From: an uncultured Archangium sp.
GTDB lineage: Bacteria > Myxococcota > Myxococcia > Myxococcales > Myxococcaceae
DNA: 64,000 nucleotides
Direction: 5' to 3'
NCBI GenBank assembly: GCA_903905455.1
Contig: CAIVGN010000046.1
Location: forward strand, 84,346 to 148,345
Position numbers and translations under genes: made by a program. Shown here piece after piece: positions 27,538 through 37,193 of this stretch. Position 1 is the first letter of the stretch, and each line of letters opens with the position of its first letter. The notes under the pieces were generated by a model, which saw nothing but the letters and a program-made list of their open reading frames with translations, was not told the DNA's origin and made no database searches.

Positions 27538-27780
27538 ATGGCGAAGGTCACGATCACCTACTGCACGGCCTGAGGCTACAGGCCCAAGGCTGCCCGGGCG
27601 GCAGCTGCGCTGAAAGACGAACTCGATTTGGAGGTGGAGCTGGTGCTCGGCTCGGGCGGGATCTTCGAGGTGGCCGTGGACGGCCGCGTGGTGGCGAAGA
27701 AGCAGCTCGGCTCCTTCCCCTCGGACAAGGACGTCGTCGACGCGGTGTCGGTGGCGTTGGAGGGCCTGGGCCCGCAATGA
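27538..27780 (+). CDS. SelW/Rdx-family selenoprotein (UGA = selenocysteine, residue 12)
   Basis: 80 residues if the in-frame TGA at 27571-27573 is read as selenocysteine. The frame reads MAKVTITYCTA-U-GYRPKA, the exact CxxU redox motif of SelW/Rdx proteins. Beyond the UGA the frame stays open for 68 codons and keeps the family pattern: a helix (AARAAAALKDELDLEVEL), GSGGIFEVAVDGRVVAKKQ and the SFPSD-containing end. The ATG follows AAGGAG at 6 bp. A hairpin with a G-rich loop lies 21 nt after the UGA, as needed for bacterial Sec insertion. Rdx proteins are thioredoxin-fold oxidoreductases. It is in an operon with the TSUP transporter and is followed by a terminator. Ordinary gene finders would stop at codon 11. 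Sec machinery genes are not in the window. Confidence 0.85.
27588..27606 (+). promoter_or_regulatory. Bacterial SECIS-like hairpin
   Basis: GCTGCC (27589-27594) pairs with GGCAGC (27600-27605), and a flanking G-U pair extends the stem to 7 bp. The 5-nt loop CGGGC has G among its first two bases and starts 21 nt after the UGA codon. These fit bacterial SECIS rules: stem-loop within the coding region, G in the apical loop, close 3' spacing. Confidence 0.6.
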
Positions 27781-27782
27781 AA

Positions 27783-27810
27783 AAGGCCCGCGAGGCGACT
27801 CGCGGGCCTT
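27783..27810 (-). terminator. Bidirectional intrinsic terminator
   Basis: A 12-bp perfect stem (AAGGCCCGCGAG with CTCGCGGGCCTT) closes a GCGA tetraloop. On the minus strand it is followed by a T-run, a canonical terminator for the lipoprotein ending at 27834. On the plus strand it lies right behind the selenoprotein stop codon, with only TT after the stem, so it may also end that transcript. Confidence 0.85.
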
Positions 27811-27833
27811 GAAGCGGTCCTTCGTGGTTCAGC

Positions 27834-28337
27834 TCAGCGGGCGCAGACGAGCGACGCGGGCGCGTCGGGCTGCTGCGCGCGGGCGATCAGCTGGCTGTGC
27901 GCCTCGGCCGTGAGCTCGACGACCGTCCAGTGGCCGTCATCACCCAGGCCGAGCGCGCTGTTGGGCGTCAGCTTCTTCTCGGTGATCAGCTGCTTCAGCT
28001 CGGCGCGGGCGATGATCTGCTCGGCCTCACCCAGCTGGTTGAAGCGCGAGTTGTCGAGCATCGCGGTCAGCTGCTTGAGCGAGTCGATCTGATCGGTGAA
28101 CGGGAAGTTGTCCCCGAGGATCACGACGAGCAGCGCCTGGATGGGAAAGGTCGCGACGTCGATCACGAAGGTGAAGGGCAGCAGGAAGACGCCCGTGGTC
28201 TTGCGATCGATGTACGACGGGCGGCGCACCGTGATGCCGAGGAATGCGCGATCGACGAGCCGGGACATCATGCAGCCAGTGGAGAAGAGGACGGTCACCA
28301 TGGCCATGGCCAGGGTACGGAAGAGGCGGTGTTTCAT
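27834..28337 (-). CDS. Hypothetical lipoprotein (167 aa)
   Basis: MKHRLFRTLAMAMVTVLFSTGC is a lipoprotein signal with the lipobox FSTGC. The mature protein has a conserved-looking hydrophobic stretch (VFLLPFTFVIDVATFPIQAL) and later a small domain ending in Ala/Gln-rich residues. I recognise no family. The ATG follows AAGGAG. The gene ends at a strong terminator shared with the selenoprotein. Upstream by 111 bp, on the same strand, is the ATP-grasp gene. Confidence 0.7.
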   Translation of the reverse strand: MKHRLFRTLAMAMVTVLFSTGCMMSRLVDRAFLGITVRRPSYIDRKTTGVFLLPFTFVIDVATFPIQALLVVILGDNFPFTDQIDSLKQLTAMLDNSRFNQLGEAEQIIARAELKQLITEKKLTPNSALGLGDDGHWTVVELTAEAHSQLIARAQQPDAPASLVCAR

Positions 28338-28448
28338 GAGGGCTCCTTGTCGGCGAAGGCTTCGGAGTGATTGTGAGAGCCGGATCGAGGTGGGATCAAG
28401 CAAATCGCCCACGATTCTGGGGTGTCACACAGGCTGCTACAGGGTGTT

Positions 28449-29510
28449 TCAGGCTCGCTGCTCGCGGGTCGGGTCGACGCTGGGGGTCTCTCCGGTGGTC
28501 GGTTTCTCGGCCTTGGTCTTCAAGCCGTAGCGGCTCGCCGCCGAGTCGATGATCTGCTCGATGAGCTGCACGTAGTTGAGCCCGCGGTGCTCGGCGGCCA
28601 TCGCCAGCTCGCTGTCCTTCTCGAGGTACGGGTTGGGGTTCACCTCGAGCACGAAGGGCTCGCCCGTCTTGTTCGAGATGCGGAAGTCGACGCGCGCGTA
28701 GTCGCGGATCTTGAGGGCCCGGTAGGCCAGCAGTGCGCTGCGCTCGATGCGCGCCTTGAGCTCGGGCGAGATGTCCTCGGCGATCACCAGGTGTGGGTGG
28801 TCCTCGCCGATGTCTCCGAACTTCACCACGCGGTCGCTCACCTTGGGAATGTTGGCGTCCCAGGCGCCCCAGTTCAGCTCGACGATGGGCAACACGTCGG
28901 GGCGGTTGGGGGTCCCGATGACCCCGACATACACCTCGCGACCGTCGATGAACTCCTCGGCGAGCGCCTCGTCGTTGAGCGTCTTGCGGATCTCGCGCAC
29001 CCGCTTGGTCAGCTCGTCCCAGTCCTTGACCACCGAGTGCTGGCCGATGCCGATCGACGCGTCGCTGCGCGCCGGCTTGACGATCAACGGGAAGTTCATG
29101 CGTCCGAACGCCTCGAATGCCTCGCCATCGAAGGTGAGGAAGTTGGGCGTGTTGACCTCGTGGTACTCGAGCAGTTGCTTGGTGAGGATCTTGTCCTGGG
29201 CCAGCAGCAGCCCCGCCGTGCCCGAACCGGTGAAGCGCACCCCGGCCATCTCGAGCACCGCGGCGACGTTCACCTCGAGCCGGTAATCGTCGGCGAAGGT
29301 CTCGCAGACGTTGAACACCAGATCGGGCTTCTGCTTCTCGATCTGCGTGAGCAGGTCGAAGACCCGGTCATGCACGTCGATCAGCGTGGGCGTGTGCCCC
29401 AGCGCGGTGAGGGCATCGACGACATCCTGGACCACGGGGTCCATGGGATCGCCAGAGGGTTGATAATGGAGAACGGAGATCTTCAGCGATGGGACTGTGG
29501 CGGCTGCCAT
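28449..29510 (-). CDS. ATP-grasp enzyme, D-Ala-D-Ala ligase-like
   Basis: 353 residues. It has an N-terminal Rossmann-like part (LKISVLHYQPSGD, DLVFNVCETFADD), the central ATP-grasp core (AQDKILTKQLLEYHEV, FPLIVKPARSDASIGIG) and the C-terminal metal site (YARVDFRISN, then FVLEVNPNPYL). It resembles D-alanine-D-alanine ligase relatives but with an acid-rich tail. The acceptor and donor amino acids cannot be told. It follows a zinc-metallopeptidase gene by 25 bp on the same strand, a pairing that suggests peptide or cell-wall chemistry in one operon. Confidence 0.86.
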   Translation of the reverse strand: MAAATVPSLKISVLHYQPSGDPMDPVVQDVVDALTALGHTPTLIDVHDRVFDLLTQIEKQKPDLVFNVCETFADDYRLEVNVAAVLEMAGVRFTGSGTAGLLLAQDKILTKQLLEYHEVNTPNFLTFDGEAFEAFGRMNFPLIVKPARSDASIGIGQHSVVKDWDELTKRVREIRKTLNDEALAEEFIDGREVYVGVIGTPNRPDVLPIVELNWGAWDANIPKVSDRVVKFGDIGEDHPHLVIAEDISPELKARIERSALLAYRALKIRDYARVDFRISNKTGEPFVLEVNPNPYLEKDSELAMAAEHRGLNYVQLIEQIIDSAASRYGLKTKAEKPTTGETPSVDPTREQRA

Positions 29511-29535
29511 GCAGCGCCACTGTAGATCCGTTCGC

Positions 29536-30600
29536 TCACGCCACGTCGAAGAACTTGTCCGTGTAGAGGAAGTTCATCGCGAGCGTGGTGAGCAGCGCGG
29601 TCAAGCGCGTCATGTATTCGCGCGCGTTCTCGCGGTGCACGGTGAGCTTCATCGCGCTGACGCGCTCGAGCAGGTGATCGAGCACCGACTTCACCACGCT
29701 GCGTGAAACGCCCGAGTACTGCGTGACGGACTGGATGAGCGCCTGTCGCTCGGCGCGCAGCAGCGTGTCGGCGGCGGTGTTGCCCACGTTCTCCGACTCG
29801 AAGAGCGCCGCGAGATCCTGGTCGAGCTGGTCACCGATGGAGAGATCGATCTTCTCCTCGATCGCGCGCTGCCGGTAGTGATCGAGCACCGTCTCTTCCA
29901 TCTCGCCGACGTCCATGTCGCGTTCGTCGAGGGTGACGGGGGCCACCGCGCGGCCCAGGGTGGTGCCCACCTCCTGCATGTACTGGAGCTTCTTGATCGC
30001 GCCCCAGCCCTTGTAGCGCTCCGCCCAGTTCGAGTTGGGCGTCAGCCACACCGCGAAGGTCTCGGCGAAGTCTTCGTCGGGGTGCTTCTGCGCGTACCAG
30101 CCCGACAGGTGCGCCACGTACTTCCGGCTGAAGGGGTGCGGCTTGTAGGTGTCGAGGTACGGCTTGCCGAAGTCGCCGAACAGCCGCTTCCAGTCTTCCG
30201 CCTCGTACAGCTTGTAGGCGTAGTTGAACGCGTGCCCTGCTTCGTGGCGCAGGTACATCATGATGTCCCGCTCGGTCTCGGCGCCGGCGCCCAGCGCGTC
30301 TTCGATCTGCAGCAGGTTCTGGTCCGCCAGGTAGAAGGGGATGCCGATCACCGGCACGCCCGACGGGCACCCCCACTGATCCGAGAGGTAACACTCGGGG
30401 CGGAGCGAAACGCCACGGGCCTCGAGCTCCTCGTAGAGCTGGTGGATGAACTTCTCGAGCCGCGTGCCTTCGAGGTGGAGCTTGAGATCCTTGATTCGGG
30501 CCTGGAGCAGCAACGCGCTGGCCGGCGGAAGCCCGTCACCGAAGTGCGGTTCGGGGGGCTTCTCCTTGAAGGCTGCGGGGCTGGCGAGGGCGGTGCTCAT
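29536..30600 (-). CDS. Putative zinc-binding metallopeptidase
   Basis: 354 residues, no signal peptide. The zinc motif RHEAGHAFNYAYKLYEAEDW (His119, Glu120, His123) and a downstream acidic motif DEDFAETFAVWL give a gluzincin-like site. The N-terminal part (LRPECYLSDQWGCPSGVPV) is a conserved lead-in of this uncharacterised myxobacterial-type family. The last 60 residues are helical. It is first of a minus-strand operon with the ATP-grasp ligase-like gene. A 10-bp inverted repeat and a candidate promoter lie just upstream. The real substrate is unknown. Confidence 0.82.
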   Translation of the reverse strand: MSTALASPAAFKEKPPEPHFGDGLPPASALLLQARIKDLKLHLEGTRLEKFIHQLYEELEARGVSLRPECYLSDQWGCPSGVPVIGIPFYLADQNLLQIEDALGAGAETERDIMMYLRHEAGHAFNYAYKLYEAEDWKRLFGDFGKPYLDTYKPHPFSRKYVAHLSGWYAQKHPDEDFAETFAVWLTPNSNWAERYKGWGAIKKLQYMQEVGTTLGRAVAPVTLDERDMDVGEMEETVLDHYRQRAIEEKIDLSIGDQLDQDLAALFESENVGNTAADTLLRAERQALIQSVTQYSGVSRSVVKSVLDHLLERVSAMKLTVHRENAREYMTRLTALLTTLAMNFLYTDKFFDVA

Positions 30601-30658
30601 GGGCTCTTGGGGACGGTCGCGGTGACCATACCCGACGAAGCCAACGCGCCAAGAGCCC
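30601..30658 (-). promoter_or_regulatory. 10-bp inverted repeat flanking the promoter of the metallopeptidase gene
   Basis: GGGCTCTTGG (30601-30610, touching the start codon) is the exact inverse of CCAAGAGCCC (30649-30658). Between them on the minus strand is a sigma-70-like pair, TTGGCG then TATGGT with 16-bp spacing (30625-30652). Possible meanings are two half-sites of a looping regulator or an mRNA hairpin over the ribosome site. Confidence 0.4.
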
Positions 30659-30734
30659 GGCGCGTTCCTCTCTCGAACCCACTGAATTCACATCAAAAAC
30701 AGTCAGACAGGGTCGGACCTCACCCCAGCTAGAC

Positions 30735-32306
30735 CTACTCGAAGGCCCCCATCTCGGGGTCCTTTTTCGGCGGTGGCTTTTTCCCGACCCCCGTGCCTCC
30801 CGGGTTTCGGGGAGCCAGCGGCTCGAGCGGGAAGTCGAAGGATTGATCAGCCTCCGATCGCAGCACCTTGCTGAGCTCCTTGTGACCCGCGAGCTTGAAG
30901 ATCAGCGTGCGCGTCGTGCCCCGTGGCCACTCGATCGCCAGCGGCGTGTTGCCGATGGTCACCCCGTCCTCGGAAACCTCGGCGCCGTCGGGTGTGGTCT
31001 TGATGGTCACCTTCACCGTGCTGGGCTCGACGGCCTTCGGGGCGCGCACCGGCTGCTCGGGGGGCGCCACCACGAGCGGGGCCGGCGCTTCGAGGGGCGG
31101 CGGTGGCTTCGAGAGCAACTTCCAGGCGACGGCGCCGCCCAGCGCGATCACGACGAGGGCGGCGATGCCCACCAGGGCCGCGAGGGGGGCGGGCTGCTTC
31201 GCCGTCGGGGCCGCTTCAGGCACGGGCACCGGCGCCGGGGCCGGCTCGATGCGCGAGGCCGACTTCGGCAGCGGCCGAGAGACCGACGAGATGGCCTTCG
31301 AGGGCACCCGGGAATTGGCGCGGCTCCCCGACTTCCGGGAGGCCGACGACGAGCCGCTCCCCGGTTCGCGGTCCCCCGGCTCGGGGGTGAAGGCGGGGAG
31401 GGCGTCGAGCACCGAGTCGGGCGCCCCGGAGAGCGCCGCGTGGAGCGACTGGAGGAAATCCTCCGCCGTCTGAAAGCGGTCTTCCTTCTCGGGCATCAGG
31501 CCCTTGACCATGAACTCGTCGATGGACTTCGGCACCGGCGCGCCCTGGCGGTAGGTCGAGATGGGCGGGACGTGGCCGGCGAGCGCCAGGGTCAGCGCCT
31601 TGCGCACCGAGTTGGCGCCGTAGGGGCTGTGGCCGGTGAGGCAGTAATAGAAGACGCCCGTCAGCGAGAAGAGGTCGGAGCGCTGGTCGACGACCTCGCC
31701 GCCGGCCTGCTCCGGGGGCATGTACTGCGGGGTTCCCAGCACCTGCCCGGTGGAGGTGAGCTGCTCCTCTTCTTCCTGCTCCAGCGCCTTGACCAGGCCG
31801 AAGTCGAGCACCTTGACGTACTCGTTGCCGTCGACCGAGGTGACCATGATGTTGTGCGGCTTCAGGTCACGGTGGATGACGAGCTGGTGGTGCGCGTGGG
31901 CCACGCCGGCCACGGTCTGCTCGATGACCGCCGCGGCCTGGCGCAGGGTGAAGGGGCCGTCGCGCTTGATGCGCTGGCGCAGCGACTCGCCCTCCAGCAA
32001 CTCCATCACGTAGTAGCAGTGGCCGTCGGCGGTCCGCCCGAAATCGAAGATGGTGATGATGTTCGGGTGGTGCAGGCGGCTGGCGATCTCCGCCTCGCGC
32101 CTGAAGCGCTCGAAGAAGGTGGGCGCCATGGCCAACTGCGGGTGCAGCGTCTTGAGGGCGATGGGGCGCCCCATGCTGGTCTGCACGCCCCGAAAGACCA
32201 TGCCCATGCCGCCCTGGCCGAGCACCGACTCGACCTTGTATCGGCCGTCGAGGACCTGGCCGATCAGGTCCTGGGCGTTGACGGCCTCGAACAGTTCCTT
32301 CGCCAT
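30735..32306 (-). CDS. Hanks-type Ser/Thr protein kinase with C-terminal PEGA domain
   Basis: 523 residues. Kinase motifs are complete: GQGGMGMVF (about 31-39), catalytic Lys52 in IALKTLH, HRDLKPHNIMV, DFGLVKAL and GTPQYMPPEQAGG. A low-complexity Ser/Pro linker, one membrane helix (about 370-395, ALVGIAALVVIALGG) and a periplasmic PEGA-like domain (TVKVTIKTTPDGAEVSEDG) follow. So it senses outside and phosphorylates inside. Myxobacteria have many such kinases. It is divergent from the ABC-F gene with 58 bp between starts. Likely counterpart phosphatase: PP2C at 15246-16031 (inference only). Confidence 0.95.
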   Translation of the reverse strand: MAKELFEAVNAQDLIGQVLDGRYKVESVLGQGGMGMVFRGVQTSMGRPIALKTLHPQLAMAPTFFERFRREAEIASRLHHPNIITIFDFGRTADGHCYYVMELLEGESLRQRIKRDGPFTLRQAAAVIEQTVAGVAHAHHQLVIHRDLKPHNIMVTSVDGNEYVKVLDFGLVKALEQEEEEQLTSTGQVLGTPQYMPPEQAGGEVVDQRSDLFSLTGVFYYCLTGHSPYGANSVRKALTLALAGHVPPISTYRQGAPVPKSIDEFMVKGLMPEKEDRFQTAEDFLQSLHAALSGAPDSVLDALPAFTPEPGDREPGSGSSSASRKSGSRANSRVPSKAISSVSRPLPKSASRIEPAPAPVPVPEAAPTAKQPAPLAALVGIAALVVIALGGAVAWKLLSKPPPPLEAPAPLVVAPPEQPVRAPKAVEPSTVKVTIKTTPDGAEVSEDGVTIGNTPLAIEWPRGTTRTLIFKLAGHKELSKVLRSEADQSFDFPLEPLAPRNPGGTGVGKKPPPKKDPEMGAFE

Positions 32307-32364
32307 GCGCAGCGCGAGAGTTTACGCGGATCGCTGCGGGCGTGCGTGCTAATCGCCGCGGTTC

Positions 32365-34314
<1,950 letters not shown>

Positions 34315-34317
34315 GCG

Positions 34318-34977
34318 TCAGATCATCTTGCGGTACACGCCGACGACCCGCCCGAGGATCATCGTCTGCTTGAAGTCGGACTTGGCCACGTAGATGGGGC
34401 TCATGTCCTTGTTGGCAGGCTGGAAGCGGATGCGGTCCCCCTCGGGGAAGTAGCGCTTCACCGTGGCCTCGTCTTCGATCAGCGCCACGACGATCTCGCC
34501 CACCGCGGCGTTGGGCGCCTTCTTGACGAAGATGAAGTCCCCGTCGTGAATGCCATCGTCGATCATCGAGCTGCCCTTGACCCGCAGGGCGAAGACCTCC
34601 TTGCCGTTGCCGCCGAGCAGGAAGCTGTCGATGCGCACCGTGTCTTCGACGTTCTCCTGCGCGAGGATCGGTGCGCCGGCGGCGACCCGGCCCAGCAGCG
34701 GGATCTCGAGCATCGTGGAGTCCGAGGGCATGCGCTTGGCGCCCAGGCCGAGGATCATCCGCGCCCGCTTGGTGGGCACCAGCGACCGGCTCTGCTGCTC
34801 GCCGCGCGTCAGGTACCCCTTGCGCTCGAGGGCCTTGAGGTGATCGTTCACCCCGTTGGTCGACTTGATGTCCATCTCCTCGCCGATCTCGCGGATCGTC
34901 GGGGGGAAGCCCCGGTCCTCAGTCGTTCGCTGAATGAAAGTGAGGATTTCCTTCTGTCGGTCGGTGATCTCGTCCAT
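34318..34977 (-). CDS. lexA: LexA repressor
   Basis: 219 residues. The N-terminal winged helix is TDRQKEILTFIQRTTEDRGF with PTIREIGEEMDIKSTNGVND. The cleavage site Ala100-Gly101 (RVAAGAP) and the dyad Ser137 (GSSM) and Lys174 (EATVKRY) are present, so it is a self-cleaving SOS repressor. ATG 34977 follows AAGGAG. Its promoter region carries a 17-bp box that fits the Myxococcus LexA motif (35020-35036), arguing for autoregulation. The nearby divergent lipoprotein-Mla operon begins at 35087. Confidence 0.97.
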   Translation of the reverse strand: MDEITDRQKEILTFIQRTTEDRGFPPTIREIGEEMDIKSTNGVNDHLKALERKGYLTRGEQQSRSLVPTKRARMILGLGAKRMPSDSTMLEIPLLGRVAAGAPILAQENVEDTVRIDSFLLGGNGKEVFALRVKGSSMIDDGIHDGDFIFVKKAPNAAVGEIVVALIEDEATVKRYFPEGDRIRFQPANKDMSPIYVAKSDFKQTMILGRVVGVYRKMI

Positions 34978-35004
34978 GGCTGACTCCTTCAAAACGCTGG
35001 ATCT

Positions 35005-35036
35005 CTGTTCAGTATGGTTCCTGAACAGACGTGCAG
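35005..35036 (-). promoter_or_regulatory. LexA autoregulatory box and overlapping palindrome
   Basis: On the minus strand CTGCACGTCTGTTCAGG (35020-35036) fits the Myxococcus LexA motif CTRHAMRYBYGTTCAGS at all 17 positions. It overlaps a perfect 8-8-8 palindrome, CTGTTCAG and CTGAACAG (35005-35028), so two half-sites face each other. It lies 28 bp upstream of the lexA ATG. Confidence 0.8.
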
Positions 35037-35086
35037 AGTCAAATTCTTCATTCGCGACGTAGGCTTGCGGGCACACTGGGCCACAC

Positions 35087-35590
35087 ATGCTGCGCAGCGT
35101 CATCATGTTGGGGGTGGTTGCGGGGCTCGCCGGCTGTCGCGGCGGGCTGGCGGGCGGCATGTACCAGCGCGACGACGGCCTGCGCTACGCGGTGGTCGAG
35201 CCGCCGGGCGGAGACTGGCGCCGGGTGAACTTCGCGGACAACGACCTGGCGTGGGTGACCTCGAAGACCGGGCACCTCATCGCGCTCAACGCCACCTGCA
35301 CCGGCCACGAAGATCCCCCGCTCGACGTGCTCACCAACCACCTGGTGATCGGCTTCACCGACCGCCAGTGGGTGAGCAAGACGCCGTTTCAGCTCGATGG
35401 CCGTGACGCCCTGCGCTCGGTGGTGAAGGCGAAGCTCGACGGCGTGCCCACCTCGCTGGAGCTGGTGGTGCTCAAGAAGAACGGCTGCGTGCACGACTTC
35501 ACCTACGTGAGCCCGGTGGGCCAGGAAGCCACCTGGCAGCGGGCCTTCGATGCCCTGGTCGCAGGCTTCCGCCAGGAGCGCGCGCCGTGA
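35087..35590 (+). CDS. Lipoprotein, first gene of the mla-like operon
   Basis: 167 residues. MLRSVIMLGVVAGLAGCRGG is a lipoprotein signal (lipobox LAGC). The mature domain contains FADNDLAWVTSKTGHLIALN, CTGHEDPPLDVLT and a Cys-containing FTYV end, with no family I recognise. Its GTGA overlap with mlaE shows tight coupling, so it likely works with the Mla transporter as a periplasmic or inner-membrane-attached accessory. It lies 59 bp beyond the palindrome near the lexA promoter (35005-35028). Confidence 0.75.
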   Translation: MLRSVIMLGVVAGLAGCRGGLAGGMYQRDDGLRYAVVEPPGGDWRRVNFADNDLAWVTSKTGHLIALNATCTGHEDPPLDVLTNHLVIGFTDRQWVSKTPFQLDGRDALRSVVKAKLDGVPTSLELVVLKKNGCVHDFTYVSPVGQEATWQRAFDALVAGFRQERAP

Positions 35591-36435
35591 ACGCCGAGGC
35601 GCCGCACCCCGAAGGCGAGCCGGTCGATCCGCCGGAGTTCACCGACATCGTGCAGCAGGAGCTGAGGGCGATCATCCCCTTCACCGCGCGCGTGCAGGAG
35701 GCCTTCGGCGCCTTCGGTGGGTTGATGGTGATGCTGGTGCGCGCGTTTCGCCGGGCCTTCACGCGGCCCTTCGCGTTCGGCGCGGTCGCCTACCAGATCG
35801 AGATGCTGGGCACGCGCTCGCTGTCGATCGCCACGCTGACGGCCGTGTTCGCGGGCCTGGTGATGACCCTGCAGTTCGCCTTCTTCATGGCGCGCTTCGG
35901 CATCGAGCACACCGTGGGCAAGGTGGTGGTGCTCACCCTGTTTCGCGAGCTGGGGCCGGTGTTGACCGCGCTGACGGTGGGCGCGCGCATCGGCTCGGGC
36001 ATCACCGCGGAGTTGGGCTCGATGAAGGTGACCGAGCAGATCGACGCCATCTCCGCGCTGGGCGCCGACCCCATCAAGAAGCTGGTCACCCCGCGGCTGC
36101 TGGCCTGCATCCTGGTGATGCCGGCGCTCACCGCCCTGGCCGACGTCTTCGGGCTGGTGGCCGGATCGGTCGTCGCCGCCACGCAGTACGACATCCCCAT
36201 GCAGCAGTTCTTCCGCTCGGCGGTGGAGACGGCGGACATCGTCGACTTCACCTCGGGCATCGGGAAGAGCGCGGTGTTCGGGCTGATCATCGCCATCGTC
36301 GGTTGTTTCAAGGGCTTCGGCGTGTCCGGTGGCACCGAGGGCGTGGGCAAGGCGACCACCGAGACGGTGGCCATCACCTCGGTGTCGGTGCTGTTGTCCG
36401 ACTTCTTCCTCACCAAGCTGTTCCTCGCCCTGTGA
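35587..36435 (+). CDS. mlaE: MlaE-type ABC transporter permease
   Basis: 282 residues, several hydrophobic helices after a ~40-residue cytoplasmic N-terminus. Family motifs are LTAVFAGLVMTLQFAF, FRELGPVLTALTVGARIGSGI and ELGSMKVTEQIDAIS AL-type text, matching MlaE/YrbE permeases of the MCE lipid transport systems. It follows the lipoprotein gene with a 4-bp overlap and overlaps the ATPase gene by 4 bp. It should move phospholipids or other lipids between inner membrane and envelope with MlaF and MlaD. Confidence 0.92.
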   Translation: MNAEAPHPEGEPVDPPEFTDIVQQELRAIIPFTARVQEAFGAFGGLMVMLVRAFRRAFTRPFAFGAVAYQIEMLGTRSLSIATLTAVFAGLVMTLQFAFFMARFGIEHTVGKVVVLTLFRELGPVLTALTVGARIGSGITAELGSMKVTEQIDAISALGADPIKKLVTPRLLACILVMPALTALADVFGLVAGSVVAATQYDIPMQQFFRSAVETADIVDFTSGIGKSAVFGLIIAIVGCFKGFGVSGGTEGVGKATTETVAITSVSVLLSDFFLTKLFLAL

Positions 36436-37190
36436 GCGCGACCGCCGACGGTGAGGTGCTCATTCGCTGGGAAGGCCTGTGGAAGGCCTTCGGCGCCAAG
36501 CGCGTGTTCGAGGGGCTGGACCTCGAGGTGCGCAAGGGCGAGACGCTGACGATCATCGGCGGCTCGGGCTCGGGCAAGAGCGTGATGCTCAAGTGCCTCA
36601 TCGGCCTGCTGTACCCCGACCGCGGGCACATCTACTTCGAGGGCCAGGACGTCACGACCTTCGGCGAGAAGGAGATCCGCGACGTGCGCAAGCGCGTGGC
36701 CATGGTCTTCCAGAGCGCGGCGCTCTTCGACTCGCTCACCGTGGCCGAGAACATCGCCTACCCCCTGCGCGAGCACCTCAAGGACCTGACCGAGGCGGAG
36801 ATCGCCGACCGGGTGGCGAAGAACCTCAAGATGGTGAACCTGCCGGGCATCGAGCAGATGCGCCCCTCGGATCTCTCGGGCGGCATGCGCAAGCGCGTGG
36901 GCCTGGCGCGGGCCATCGCCATCGAGCCCGAGGTGATCCTCTACGACGAGCCCACCACCGGCCTCGACCCCATCAGCGTGCGCATCATCGACGAGTTGAT
37001 CATCTCCATGAAGAAGCAGCTGGGCTGCACCTCGATCGTCGTCACCCACGACATGGACAGCGCGTTCCGGGTGAGCGATCGCATGGCGATGCTGGCGCGG
37101 CGGAAGATCGTCGCCACCGGAACGGTCAAAGAGATGCAGGCCTCGACGAACCCCGACGTGCGCGCGTTCTTCGACGCGAGGAAAGACTGA
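36432..37190 (+). CDS. mlaF: MlaF-type ABC transporter ATPase
   Basis: 252 residues. Walker A GGSGSGKS, signature LSGGMRKRVGLARA, Walker B VILYDEPTTGLDP and H-loop VTHDMDS are all intact. The GTG at 36432 overlaps the mlaE stop (GTGA). The sequence EGLDLEVRKGETLTIIGGSG at the front is typical of Mla/Ttg2A ATPases. It powers lipid transport with MlaE. Confidence 0.94.
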   Translation: MSATADGEVLIRWEGLWKAFGAKRVFEGLDLEVRKGETLTIIGGSGSGKSVMLKCLIGLLYPDRGHIYFEGQDVTTFGEKEIRDVRKRVAMVFQSAALFDSLTVAENIAYPLREHLKDLTEAEIADRVAKNLKMVNLPGIEQMRPSDLSGGMRKRVGLARAIAIEPEVILYDEPTTGLDPISVRIIDELIISMKKQLGCTSIVVTHDMDSAFRVSDRMAMLARRKIVATGTVKEMQASTNPDVRAFFDARKD

Positions 37191-37193
37191 CCC

